From NCBI RefSeq assembly GCF_004785685.1, contig NZ_SRPF01000004.1, forward strand, positions 248,001 to 312,000: 64,000 bases of DNA, read 5' to 3'. Within the stretch, counting starts at the first letter, position 1. Each line of letters opens with the position of its first letter. Under the pieces are notes generated by a model. The model worked only from the letters and a program-made list of their open reading frames with translations. It had not been told where the DNA came from and made no database searches. The position numbers and the translations under genes are program-made. This document shows positions 15,405 to 23,929 of the stretch, one piece after another. Origin of the DNA: Marinobacter confluentis. Its GTDB lineage: Bacteria > Pseudomonadota > Gammaproteobacteria > Pseudomonadales > Oleiphilaceae.

Positions 15405-17921
15405 TTGGATGGCTTTCTGCTGCTGATATTGGTTTCACTGGGAGTCATCATCCCGGTCGGTTCAGTGCTCGGTACCCTGGCGTTCATTCATCGCAACCGT
15501 CAGCAGGCCCGCATCGACAGGCTGGAACGGGAACTGGCTGACCTGCAATATTATCTGAGAGCCTCTGACAGCGCAGACCCGGCGTCAGCAACGCCATCCG
15601 TCCAGCCGCAGACAACAAGTTCCAAAGAAGAATCCGGTTTTTCCGCCCAAGCCTCGACCAGAGCCGAAAGAACCCGTTCGGTTCTGGCCCGCAGAATTCG
15701 GGAAAACTGGATGGTCTGGCTAGGTGGACTCAGTGTCGGGCTGGCCGGCATTTTCATGGTCAGCCACTCCATTTCAATTGGCCTTATTGGTCCCACGCAG
15801 CAGTTTGTCATGGCGTTGATGACTGGTGTCGCACTGCACCTGGGGTCGGAGTATCTGCGGCGCCGTAGCCGGGGCACAGACCAGGTGTTTGCAGCTCTGG
15901 CAGGCGGCGGCAGCATTACGGTCTACGCTGCCCTGCTGGCGGGCGTGCATCATTTCCAACTGATTGGCCCAGTTACCGCTCTGACCCTGCTAGCCATAAC
16001 CTCCCTTGTCACAATGGCGCTGGCGCTGGTTCACGGTCCTGTCCTGGCCGTCATGGGGCTCAGCGGGGCTTATCTGGTTCCGATTCTGGTCGGCGGGGAA
16101 GGCGGAAACATCCCCTTCCTGCTGGGGTACAGTTTCGTCATCACACTCAGCTCGCTGTCACTGATGCGTTATGTGTTCAGGCCCTGGCTCTGGCACACCA
16201 CCCTGGCAGGGGCCTCACTCTGGTGGTGGCTCAGCGCGGCGGCAGGGCCGTCAGAAGCAGCCGTGGCCTGGTACCTAACGGCACTTTTACTCGCGTTCGG
16301 CGGCCTTGCTCCATCACACGGGCTCAAGCGCGCCCGACACCGGGAAGCGCTACTCATGCTCCTTGCTGTCTGGGGCGTATCGGTTGCCCGCCAGCCGGAA
16401 CAGGCGCCGTTTTTCTGGAGCTGGCTGCTGATAATCCCGGCCGCCATTCTTTTGCCCCAGAGTCGACGCCAGTTCTGGTATTTGCCCTGGGTGGCGGTTC
16501 TGTCCAGTGCCGCCGGCTGGCTGGTCTACCGCATCGATAGCCTGGCGGTCAGACCGGATTTGCAAGGGTTCGTGACCGGATGTGAAGCAGGGTTTATCAG
16601 CTATCTGATCGCGGCTACGCTCCTGGCAACCGGTCTGTCACTCTGGCAATGGCGGCAACAGGGTGACCGGCGGCGCTGGGTTTCCCTGTGCCTACTGACG
16701 CCACTGGTATGGCTCACCCTTGGCTGGCTGTTACTCCACGGCCATGGGACTTCAGGCAGCTGGGCCGTCTGGACCCTCCTGTTGGGTGCTCTTTATGGCC
16801 TGACTGCATGGCAGATCGAGCGTCGCGGTGAAGGGCGCATCGCCGTGGTTTTCGCGATTCTCGCCGCTCACACCAGTTATTCGCTAGCCGTTGTCATGTG
16901 GCTGCGTGACGCATCCCTGACCCTCGCCCTGTCGGCACAGTTCATCAGCCTGGCCTGGCTGGCGCGCCGTTATCAGATGCCTGAACTCTACTGGCTACTA
17001 AAAATTGCCCTGGCCCTAGTGGTAGCGCGGCTGACGCTCAACCCCTGGATTGCAGACTATGAAACCGGCTCTCACTGGTCATTCTGGACCTATGGTGGCG
17101 CCCTGGTCTGCGCGGTCGTCGCCAGCCGTCTTACCCTTCGGGATCATGCCATGCGGCCCTGGCTGGAAGCTGCCAGCCTGCACCTGCTGGTTCTTTTCCT
17201 GGGTATTGAGCTGCGCTACTGGCTATACGACGGCGACATATTCGCGCGGCGTTTCACTATGACTGAGGCCACGCTCAACACCCTGCTATGGGGTGCTCTC
17301 AGCATCACTTATATGATTCGCTCCCGAGCGAGCGAATCCCTGGCACGGCTGTATCGCTGGTTTGCACGCGCTCTGCTGGTAATGGCCGGGCTCAGTTACC
17401 TGTCGCTGATGATCTACCACAACCCCTGGTGGGGACAGCATTCAGTGGGCGACACCCCGGTGTTCAATCTGCTGCTACTGGCCTATGGCGCACCGGTGCT
17501 GCTGGCTGTTGCGCTCAGCAGGTCCCCGCAACTGGTGCCGTCTCATTGGTCGCGGATCGTCGCTGGCGTGGGGTTCGGCCTGTTTACCCTGCTGGAAATC
17601 CGTCATCTCTGGCAGGGCTCGGAAATGGCCCTGACCCAGGGCATGTCTGAGGGTGAACTGTATACCTATTCCGGTGTCGGCCTGCTTTACGCCATAGGTG
17701 CAGTCGTCTTCGGAGCCAGTAAAGCAAAGACGCTTCTCTACAAAGCCGGCATGGTGTTGCTCGGCCTGGTCACTGCCAAAATTTTTCTGGTTGATATGGC
17801 TGGGTTACAGGGGCTCTGGCGGGTAGCGGCCTTCATGGGCCTGGGGCTGGCGCTGCTCGGTCTGGCTTGGATGCACCGCCGGATTGCCGGCCCGGGCGGC
17901 GCCATCAGCGCCAGTACCTGA
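15405..17921 (+). CDS. DUF2339 polytopic membrane protein
   Basis: A very hydrophobic protein of 838 residues. After a first membrane segment (FLLLILVSLGVIIPVGSVL) come a short coiled coil (QARIDRLERELADLQYYL) and a low-complexity Ser/Thr/Gln linker. From about residue 100 there are roughly twenty or more membrane helices, including NWMVWLGGLSVGLAGIFMV, the conserved opening of DUF2339. The function of the family is unknown, although similar proteins are often close to envelope genes. The start is taken as TTG at 15405 because GGAGA lies 6-7 nt upstream. TTG at 15366 would add 13 residues but has no ribosome-binding site. The gene stands alone. Confidence 0.8.
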   Translation: MDGFLLLILVSLGVIIPVGSVLGTLAFIHRNRQQARIDRLERELADLQYYLRASDSADPASATPSVQPQTTSSKEESGFSAQASTRAERTRSVLARRIRENWMVWLGGLSVGLAGIFMVSHSISIGLIGPTQQFVMALMTGVALHLGSEYLRRRSRGTDQVFAALAGGGSITVYAALLAGVHHFQLIGPVTALTLLAITSLVTMALALVHGPVLAVMGLSGAYLVPILVGGEGGNIPFLLGYSFVITLSSLSLMRYVFRPWLWHTTLAGASLWWWLSAAAGPSEAAVAWYLTALLLAFGGLAPSHGLKRARHREALLMLLAVWGVSVARQPEQAPFFWSWLLIIPAAILLPQSRRQFWYLPWVAVLSSAAGWLVYRIDSLAVRPDLQGFVTGCEAGFISYLIAATLLATGLSLWQWRQQGDRRRWVSLCLLTPLVWLTLGWLLLHGHGTSGSWAVWTLLLGALYGLTAWQIERRGEGRIAVVFAILAAHTSYSLAVVMWLRDASLTLALSAQFISLAWLARRYQMPELYWLLKIALALVVARLTLNPWIADYETGSHWSFWTYGGALVCAVVASRLTLRDHAMRPWLEAASLHLLVLFLGIELRYWLYDGDIFARRFTMTEATLNTLLWGALSITYMIRSRASESLARLYRWFARALLVMAGLSYLSLMIYHNPWWGQHSVGDTPVFNLLLLAYGAPVLLAVALSRSPQLVPSHWSRIVAGVGFGLFTLLEIRHLWQGSEMALTQGMSEGELYTYSGVGLLYAIGAVVFGASKAKTLLYKAGMVLLGLVTAKIFLVDMAGLQGLWRVAAFMGLGLALLGLAWMHRRIAGPGGAISAST

Positions 17922-18025
17922 TAACCTGGCCACTCAGCTGATGCGTCGGTTTTTCTTACAGGTACAGTTTATAGAAGGCGCCCATAAAACCCTTACTTAC
18001 TGTTCTACCGTACTTTTTGCAATAA

Positions 18026-18041
18026 CGGCCCATGACTTGCA
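18026..18041 (+). promoter_or_regulatory. Probable sigma-54 promoter of the PEP-CTERM gene
   Basis: CGGCCCATGACTTGCA has GG (18027-18028) and GC (18039-18040) separated by exactly 10 nt and ends in TTGCA, matching the -24/-12 consensus TGGCACR-N4-TTGCW at most positions. The transcript would begin near 18052, about 37 nt before the ATG at 18089. PEP-CTERM genes in other bacteria are known to be controlled by the sigma-54 activator PrsR, which makes this placement meaningful. Confidence 0.65.
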
Positions 18042-18088
18042 GAAAACTGATCAATACCTGATCAATTTCTTAATGAAGGGACGTCGTA

Positions 18089-18697
18089 ATGTCAGTAATC
18101 AGTCGCTTTACCGCAATCAGCCTGCTTGGCGCCAGCCTGGCAATTGCTGCGCCAGCCAGTGCTAATCTTATCCAGAATGGCAGCTTTGAGAATCCAGATA
18201 TCCCGACCGGTACCTGGGATGCATTTGACTCAACTGGCGTTACCGGCTGGGCAGGAGACAGAATAGAGATCTGGGACAACTACAACGGCGTCAATGCGTA
18301 TCATGAAAGCCAATTTGCCGAGCTTAATGCAGACCCTTCAGACCCTGACGGCTTTTTTAGCATATTTCAGAGTTTTTCCACTGTCGATGGACAATGGTAT
18401 GATCTGAGCTTTGCTTACCGCGCACGTCAGTCGGATACCGAGGAGTTTAAAGTAGGCGCTGCCGGTATTGAATGGTCGCTCACCGATCACACCACCGGAG
18501 CATGGAGCCTGTTCAACGGAAGCTTCGAGGCAACATCGGCTACAACAACATTGATGTTCACCTCTGTTATTCCAGCCTCAGGCACGATCGGCAACTTTAT
18601 TGATGACGTAAGAGTAACGGCATCAGTGCCAGAGCCAGGCACCCTGGCACTTCTGGCCCTGGGACTCGCCGGGCTTGGTCTGCGCCGCCGGAAATAA
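18089..18697 (+). CDS. PEP-CTERM surface protein
   Basis: A 202-residue secreted protein. A Sec signal peptide covers residues 1-26 (ending PASANLI). The mature part is a beta-rich domain starting NLIQNGSFENPD, of the kind seen in carbohydrate-binding-like DUF642/PEP-CTERM proteins. The C-terminus is a full sorting signal: the motif VPEPGTLALL, a hydrophobic helix rich in Gly and Leu, and the terminal basic RRRK. Such proteins are cut by an exosortase (EpsH/XrtA type) encoded elsewhere and usually travel with exopolysaccharide systems. No exosortase lies in the window. A sigma-54 type promoter precedes the gene and a terminator follows it. Confidence 0.9.
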   Translation: MSVISRFTAISLLGASLAIAAPASANLIQNGSFENPDIPTGTWDAFDSTGVTGWAGDRIEIWDNYNGVNAYHESQFAELNADPSDPDGFFSIFQSFSTVDGQWYDLSFAYRARQSDTEEFKVGAAGIEWSLTDHTTGAWSLFNGSFEATSATTTLMFTSVIPASGTIGNFIDDVRVTASVPEPGTLALLALGLAGLGLRRRK

Positions 18698-18729
18698 GCT
18701 TACCCTGCAGTGAATAGACCGTGTAAAGA

Positions 18730-18755
18730 AAAGGCCTGCAAATGCAGGCCTTTTT
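18730..18755 (+). terminator. Rho-independent terminator of the PEP-CTERM gene
   Basis: AAGGCCTGC (18731-18739) pairs with GCAGGCCTT (18744-18752) around an AAAT loop, followed by a run of five T. The A-rich upstream side would let it also serve the convergent DUF2897 transcript on the minus strand. Confidence 0.9.
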
Positions 18756-18767
18756 CGTGGCGACTGA

Positions 18768-18944
18768 TCACTGGTCGTCCCGACGCTCCTGCTCTTCCTC
18801 AGCTTCCAGCTCGGCTTGCCGCTTACGGATTTTCTCGCGCTTCTCAGCGCTGAGCGGCATGTTGGCCGAATCCCTCAGCATCAGCAGACTGCCGGCGACC
18901 AGGGCAACCGCAAGCAGTATGAAAACCCAACCAATCATTGGCAT
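18768..18944 (-). CDS. Short DUF2897 membrane protein
   Basis: A 58-residue protein starting MPMIGWVFILLAVALVAGS. It has one membrane helix (about residues 3-22) and then a highly charged Lys/Arg/Glu helix ending EEEQERRDDQ, the layout of the short DUF2897 proteins of gammaproteobacteria. The role is unknown. ATG at 18944 has GAGGTG 5 nt upstream, and the gene starts 8 nt after the stop of the TRAP-type permease, so it is the last gene of that operon. Confidence 0.75.
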   Translation of the reverse strand: MPMIGWVFILLAVALVAGSLLMLRDSANMPLSAEKREKIRKRQAELEAEEEQERRDDQ

Positions 18945-18952
18945 GGCGCACC

Positions 18953-21016
18953 TCAGCTGTAGAAAATCAGCGGAACGAATGCAACCAGTATCAGCGATAT
19001 ACCCATGGCAATCAAAGGCATTATGATTCGTTCATGCCGCTGATAGTAACTGCCGCCTTCATTTTGCGCTGCCAGTACCTCGGCCTCACCCACCACCTGC
19101 CGGGTCAGCAAGTGGTTCAACGCCACCGGCGGGCTGAGATAACCAAGTTCGAAGGCTACCAGGGTAACCATCCAGAAGTGGACCGGATGAATGCCACTTG
19201 CGTAGGCCACACTGGCAACGGTGGCGGAAACCAGTATGATCGCCCCGAATGCGTCCATGATCATTCCCAATAGGACCAGGATGACCACCATCAGCATCAT
19301 GGCAGCCCAGGCGCTATCGAAAGCCTGGGGGAAGATTTCCATCAGATGGGAGCGTTCGATCACGCCACCGATGCTCACCGAAAGCCCCAATAGCAGCAGC
19401 AGGGCACCGATTTCAGCGGTTGTGTCGTTAGTTGCCGATCTGACACTGTGCTCCAGACCCTGATGGTTTACCCCGGTTTGTGCTCTGGCCTTTTTGCTGC
19501 CCAAGCTGAAGTGCTCATACACCAGAATCGCCAGCATGATAACCGGCAGCAACCTTGGCGCTGAGAACTCGTCCATGGACACATCCAGAGCCAGCCGGTA
19601 AAACAGAACCACGGCGCTAATCACCAGAACATAGGGAACCAGTTGTTTAAGCGCAGAGAACATGGGCGCCAGTGCCTCTGACGCCGGCGCCAGATTGAAA
19701 TTGCTCTGACGATTGACCGTAAGGGCGACACCGCTGAACATCACAGCCGTCAGCACGAATACCCAGATACCCCACCCAAACAGCTCGTCCGTGGTGACTT
19801 CCCGGTTGAGATAGGCGATCACCACAACCAGAAGGCAGGGCCTGAGAACCACACCCAGAGAACCGGACATGGCGGTGGCGGCAAGGGCCAGGTGCCTGCG
19901 AGCCCCTGCGGCCCGTAACTCGCTGTAGATCACCGCACCAGCGGCGATGACAAAAATGCCGGACGCCCCAGTGTAGGCCGTCGGCACCGCTGCAACCAGA
20001 ACGGCCACCACCGCCAGCATTTCAGGCGGCATTCGCCAGGGGCGGAAGACATTGAATACCAGGGTTGCCAGCCGGGTCTGCTTCAACATCATGCCGACCC
20101 AGACATAAAGCCCGACGTTCAGGAACATGTCCGACAGCGCCATCATGTTGCCCAGGTAAATGCCAATACCCGATGCGTGGCCAATCAGCGCAAAATAACT
20201 GCCGGAAATCAGACACATGACCGTGTACAGAGGCACAGCCAGAAAGGCCTTGTTCAGGTTGCCGCCGTCCTGAAGATCCTGTGGCGGGCGCATCAGGCGA
20301 AACAGGCTGGCCAACGTCAGCGCCGCGAAGCCGATTACCCAAAGGTTATGAAGCATAAGGTCCGCGGTCGAAATCGATGATTCTGCGGCAACACTGGACT
20401 GCCTGAACATCAGGCTTGAGCCCAGCAGCATGGCATTGGCGACCGTCTGCAGGGTGTGGGAAACCCGGTAATCCAGACGGGTTTCCATGGCCCGCATGGC
20501 AATATGGTGGCGGGTGAGCGTCGCCGTGACCGCGCACAACATCACCAGAATCAGCAGGATGAACCGCTGCGACTCCAGGCCGATGGCAATCATATCGGCT
20601 ATGAAAAGTTCAATGGTTCGGTAAAGCTCCAGCCCCGGAGTGACTTTGCCCTGCAAGTTTTCAAAGGATTCGTAGCTCTGGCGACAGTTTTCCACAGAGC
20701 GTTCGATCGACAGGCGAACCTCGTCCGGATCCACTTCCGCCTCACCCAGCAACGCCGCCATCGGGTCCTGATCGGAGGCGTCTTCTGCCAGTTTTTCCGC
20801 AACCGCTGCATCTATATCAACATTGGGGTCGCAGGTCGGCTGCACCGGATCGACTCTGAGTTTGTAGTAACCGCTCCAGAGCTGCTCGCCGCCACGCAGC
20901 ATCTGATTGTGGATGTCGCTGCTGGTGGAAAACAGCACCACCGCCAGCAACAACAGACACGCCGGAAGAGACGAGAACCACTCACGGCCATTACGACGAA
21001 AACCACCCTGGAACAT
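18953..21016 (-). CDS. TRAP-type transporter large permease (DctM-like, with periplasmic insert)
   Basis: A 687-residue polytopic membrane protein. A first helix (ACLLLLAVVLFS, near residue 20-33) is followed by a soluble acidic segment (about 40-135) with two Cys (in PTCDPN and ENCRQS), then some fourteen or more helices. The DctM signatures are spread over the second half, for example VAAVPTAYTGASGIFVIAAG, SGSLGVVLRPCLLVVVIAY and FELGYLSPPVALN. TRAP permeases import organic acids using an ion gradient. The helices between residues 135 and 260 may represent the small DctQ subunit fused in, which is inference. It lies downstream of a TAtT-like lipoprotein gene, with the solute-binding protein gene beyond hupB. 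Confidence 0.78.
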   Translation of the reverse strand: MFQGGFRRNGREWFSSLPACLLLLAVVLFSTSSDIHNQMLRGGEQLWSGYYKLRVDPVQPTCDPNVDIDAAVAEKLAEDASDQDPMAALLGEAEVDPDEVRLSIERSVENCRQSYESFENLQGKVTPGLELYRTIELFIADMIAIGLESQRFILLILVMLCAVTATLTRHHIAMRAMETRLDYRVSHTLQTVANAMLLGSSLMFRQSSVAAESSISTADLMLHNLWVIGFAALTLASLFRLMRPPQDLQDGGNLNKAFLAVPLYTVMCLISGSYFALIGHASGIGIYLGNMMALSDMFLNVGLYVWVGMMLKQTRLATLVFNVFRPWRMPPEMLAVVAVLVAAVPTAYTGASGIFVIAAGAVIYSELRAAGARRHLALAATAMSGSLGVVLRPCLLVVVIAYLNREVTTDELFGWGIWVFVLTAVMFSGVALTVNRQSNFNLAPASEALAPMFSALKQLVPYVLVISAVVLFYRLALDVSMDEFSAPRLLPVIMLAILVYEHFSLGSKKARAQTGVNHQGLEHSVRSATNDTTAEIGALLLLLGLSVSIGGVIERSHLMEIFPQAFDSAWAAMMLMVVILVLLGMIMDAFGAIILVSATVASVAYASGIHPVHFWMVTLVAFELGYLSPPVALNHLLTRQVVGEAEVLAAQNEGGSYYQRHERIIMPLIAMGISLILVAFVPLIFYS

Positions 21017-21041
21017 AACAGCTCACTCAGAAACGTTTGAT

Positions 21042-22106
21042 TTAAAGCAGACCATCAAGGTCCATGGTTTCGACCGTTTTCTTCCGGTCGTCCCAGAAGG
21101 TTCCAAGCTTGCCCATAGGCGTGCGGTGGCCGGTGTTTTCCATCCACAGGCGGTCTGAGATGGCGACGATCATCTGGGTGGCCATGGCATCGACCATCTG
21201 CCACTGCTCGTTTGGCGGGGTCTCATCAATGGCTTCGGCGTGGCTGCGGATAACAGAGCGCAGGCGCTCATCGTTGCCCTTGTTCTGGGCAGCAATGGCG
21301 TGGAACACATGACTGATGCGGACGCCGGCGTCTTCACCCTGCTGGTCAGCGATATCAAGCCGCACGAACGGATCTTCGCCATCCGGCTGTGCCCCCGGAA
21401 TCATCGCCCAGACGGTAGCGCGCAGGGCCATGGGAGCGCCCCACCACTTCTCGTTGTCCAGACACTGGGTGGCACGGGCAACGGTGGACCCGATATTTTT
21501 CGGAACCCCGATGGAGGACGTGGACTGGATTTCTGCGTTCAGAGCCTGCAGACCGGACAGCAGACCTGCCAGGTAGATAAATTCGCCCAGGTCGTCTTCA
21601 AACCCAGGACATTCCCCGGCGACCGGCTCGCCGTAGAAGGCGTTGTGGCGTTTCCAGGCCTGAAAATATCGGGTCGCTGCCAGCGACAGCGCCCGTTTCT
21701 GCTGGATAATGGCGTCCTGGGCGCGGTCGGCTTCCAGGCTTTTCATGGCCGCAAGACTGTCCAGCTCGTGCTCCCTTGCCCGCTCTTCAGCGCAACCACC
21801 GGCTGACAGGTACAGCATTATCGCCAGTTGATCAGGCTCCGCCGTCACTCGCCCGAAGGACATCAACAGCGGCGCCGTGGCCTCACTCATGGCGCAGCCC
21901 ATGGCGAGGTCGCGGCTTTCAAGCAGATAAGGCACGGTATGGTCACGGGAAAACCCCTGCATGACGTCACCGGTGGTTTTGTACATCATGTTGTCGACCG
22001 CGCTGCATCCGGTCAGCAGAATGCCAACCACTGCCATGGTCAACAGTTTCCGGAATCCTTCCGTCCTGATTCCGCACTGGCTCAGGGTTTGCTGATCAGA
22101 CCTCAT
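21042..22106 (-). CDS. Lipoprotein, possible TRAP-associated TAtT-like subunit
   Basis: A 354-residue protein starting MRSDQQTLSQCGI with a hydrophobic signal ending in the lipobox ILLTGCS, so it is probably a lipoprotein. The mature part is almost all helix (residues 45-340), with segments such as HTVPYLLESRDLAMGCAMSE and LAATRYFQAWKRHNAFYG. This helical repeat character, and its place just before a TRAP-type permease, suggest relation to TAtT lipoproteins that bind TRAP substrate-binding proteins. That is inference and the match is not certain. ATG at 22106 is preferred over 22151 because AAAAAGG lies about 10 nt upstream and the signal peptide is then better formed. Confidence 0.6.
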   Translation of the reverse strand: MRSDQQTLSQCGIRTEGFRKLLTMAVVGILLTGCSAVDNMMYKTTGDVMQGFSRDHTVPYLLESRDLAMGCAMSEATAPLLMSFGRVTAEPDQLAIMLYLSAGGCAEERAREHELDSLAAMKSLEADRAQDAIIQQKRALSLAATRYFQAWKRHNAFYGEPVAGECPGFEDDLGEFIYLAGLLSGLQALNAEIQSTSSIGVPKNIGSTVARATQCLDNEKWWGAPMALRATVWAMIPGAQPDGEDPFVRLDIADQQGEDAGVRISHVFHAIAAQNKGNDERLRSVIRSHAEAIDETPPNEQWQMVDAMATQMIVAISDRLWMENTGHRTPMGKLGTFWDDRKKTVETMDLDGLL

Positions 22107-22361
22107 ATCGCTGTACCTTTTTCTGACTGTGATGCACTTGCCCAGGTGCATACCGGTTTGGGCTGACTTGTTACCGTTTGTAACTGACCGGGCATTATCC
22201 CCGACACAGGCCCGGTTTTATGAGACCCGCGCCGCAAACACGGGCAACCGGTTAAATTCCGTTAAGGTCGGCGTTTGCGTAAACCACTGAGAACCGCTAT
22301 AGCTTTCAACTGCTGACACGCGCCCTGTGCCAGCGCTGCTAACCACTTCAAGGAGACATCT

Positions 22362-22634
22362 ATGCGCAAACCTGAACTTGCGACGGCCGTTGCCGACCAG
22401 ACCGGACTCACCCGGGACAAAGCCAGCGAAGTGATTACCGCGTTTACGGATCAGGTCTCGGCGGCCGCCGCCCGTGGTGAGGACATCACACTGATTGGTT
22501 TTGGCACTTTCACTGTTCGCCATCGTGAGGCCAGAGACGGCCGCAACCCGCAGACAGGCGCAAGCATTCGCATCCCGGCGAGCAAAACCGTGGGGTTCAA
22601 GGCAGGAAAAGCGCTGAAAGATTCTCTCCGCTGA
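22362..22634 (+). CDS. hupB: HU family DNA-binding protein
   Basis: Nucleoid-associated DNA-bending protein of 90 residues. It shows the HU core: RKPELATAVADQTGLT, the turn LIGFGTFTVRHREARDGRNPQTG that forms the DNA-binding arm, and IPASKTVGFKAGKALKD. It resembles HU rather than IHF because the arm carries RNPQTG. ATG at 22362 has AAGGAG nine bases upstream. It is encoded on the plus strand in the middle of the minus-strand transport cluster, with its own upstream region (22152-22361), and ends at a strong hairpin. Whether it is the main HU of the cell cannot be said. Confidence 0.92.
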   Translation: MRKPELATAVADQTGLTRDKASEVITAFTDQVSAAAARGEDITLIGFGTFTVRHREARDGRNPQTGASIRIPASKTVGFKAGKALKDSLR

Positions 22635-22646
22635 GACAGAGGGAGT

Positions 22647-22670
22647 GGCGAGGGCTTTTGAGCCCTCGCC
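22647..22670. terminator. Perfect 10-bp hairpin between hupB and the solute-binding protein gene
   Basis: GGCGAGGGCT (22647-22656) pairs with AGCCCTCGCC (22661-22670) around TTTG. It sits between two convergent genes, 12 nt after hupB and 18 nt after the end of the minus-strand gene. Neither side has a U-tract, so termination would be weak or Rho-assisted. Confidence 0.6.
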
Positions 22671-22688
22671 GGTAATCTCAATTCATTG

Positions 22689-23708
22689 TCAGGAGGCACA
22701 CTCGGAACGTGAGCCATCGACCCGGCATCGGATAGCCTTCATCAGCTGAATCGCCCGCTCATCGAAAATGCCGTCTTCCGTCAGCGACAGACGTACCGAC
22801 TGAAGCATTCTGTCGTATTCCGCCAACCGCTCCTGGGGCAGGCTCAGCCACACATCAGCGGGGATTTCGGACTCGGCTGTGGCGATAATCTCGTAGGCTT
22901 CATCGAGTTTGCTCATGGCCTGTTCGCGAATGAAACTGCTGGTTTCATCCGGGAACCGATCCCGGTGAATGATGATCTGGAAATTCATGTAACCCAGCGC
23001 ATACTTGACCACAGCGCCGTTCGGGTTCACGCCTTTGTAAAGTTCCATGGGCTGATAGGCAACCGCGGGCGCATAGGCCAGATCAACGCTGCCATTGTTG
23101 AATTTACCTGCAAAATTGGCGGAATTCGCGCCCACCACTGACGCCCCTACGTGACGCACCATCCGCACGGAAGCAGCATCATAGTCGAGGGTTGCAATAC
23201 GTTTGCCCTGCAGCTTTTCTACCGAATTGATAGTCCGGTCGCGGGTGTGCAGATAAATGGCACCGGCAGGCAATACGCCGGCGACTTCGTAGGCGCCATC
23301 AATCATGAAACTGCGCGCCTTCGGCTGGCTCAGAGTGTTGTAGAGCAGCCGCATTTCCTCCTCACCCGGCACTGCACCGATGGCCTCCAGGCTGCCGGTG
23401 AATTTGTTGAATTCTCTTGCGCGGGTACCGGTCAAAAGAACACCGTCGCACTGGCCGGCTTTGAAATCCTCGGCCGCCACTTTTTCATCCGTGTAGGCGC
23501 GTAGGTCAAAGTTGATGCCCTGCTTCATGGCGACGGGCTTGAAAGTCTTGGCAATGGCGAACAGTGGTCCATTGGCGCCAACCGGGTCAAAAACGCAGAA
23601 GCTGCGGTCCAGCATTTCCTGCTGGGAGTGGGCAAAAGGGGAAAGGATCAGGCTGATACAGAACGCGACGGCCGCAGCGGCCTTTCGCGTGAGATTGAAT
23701 GATTTCAA
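22689..23708 (-). CDS. Periplasmic solute-binding protein, AdeT1/2-like (TRAP-type)
   Basis: A 339-residue exported protein. The signal peptide is residues 1-28 (AAAAVAFCISLILSPFAHS). The mature protein starts RSFCVFDPVGANGPLFAIAK and contains EDFKAGQCDGVLLTGTRARE and GKRIATLDYDAASVRM, the pattern of the AdeT1/2-like TRAP receptor family. AdeT proteins were once reported as efflux components, but their fold is that of solute receptors. It probably delivers its ligand to the permease encoded at 18953-21016. hupB on the other strand separates it from the rest of the cluster, so it is transcribed from its own promoter in 23709-23929. Confidence 0.82.
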   Translation of the reverse strand: MKSFNLTRKAAAAVAFCISLILSPFAHSQQEMLDRSFCVFDPVGANGPLFAIAKTFKPVAMKQGINFDLRAYTDEKVAAEDFKAGQCDGVLLTGTRAREFNKFTGSLEAIGAVPGEEEMRLLYNTLSQPKARSFMIDGAYEVAGVLPAGAIYLHTRDRTINSVEKLQGKRIATLDYDAASVRMVRHVGASVVGANSANFAGKFNNGSVDLAYAPAVAYQPMELYKGVNPNGAVVKYALGYMNFQIIIHRDRFPDETSSFIREQAMSKLDEAYEIIATAESEIPADVWLSLPQERLAEYDRMLQSVRLSLTEDGIFDERAIQLMKAIRCRVDGSRSECAS

Positions 23709-23929
23709 GGGACGACTCCTGCATTGTTATCGTGGTACCGACACATCCATGTGTGCGTCGATTACCCAGTGATTTCGCAGCCGACATTAGGCTGAATGAT
23801 GCAAGAATACGTTGGCACAGGTGGCACTATTCAAGGGCTTAGCGCCAAAAAGTAACAAAATGTGACAGGCTCGACAGGGCCAGGGTAACCCTTGCCACAC
23901 TTCTGGCCTTGCTCACTGGCCAAGGCTGG

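Noticed and set aside
23709..23929. Repeat of TGGCC/GGCCA near 23900 as a terminator
   Set aside because: The arms are short and imperfect and there is no U-tract on either strand.
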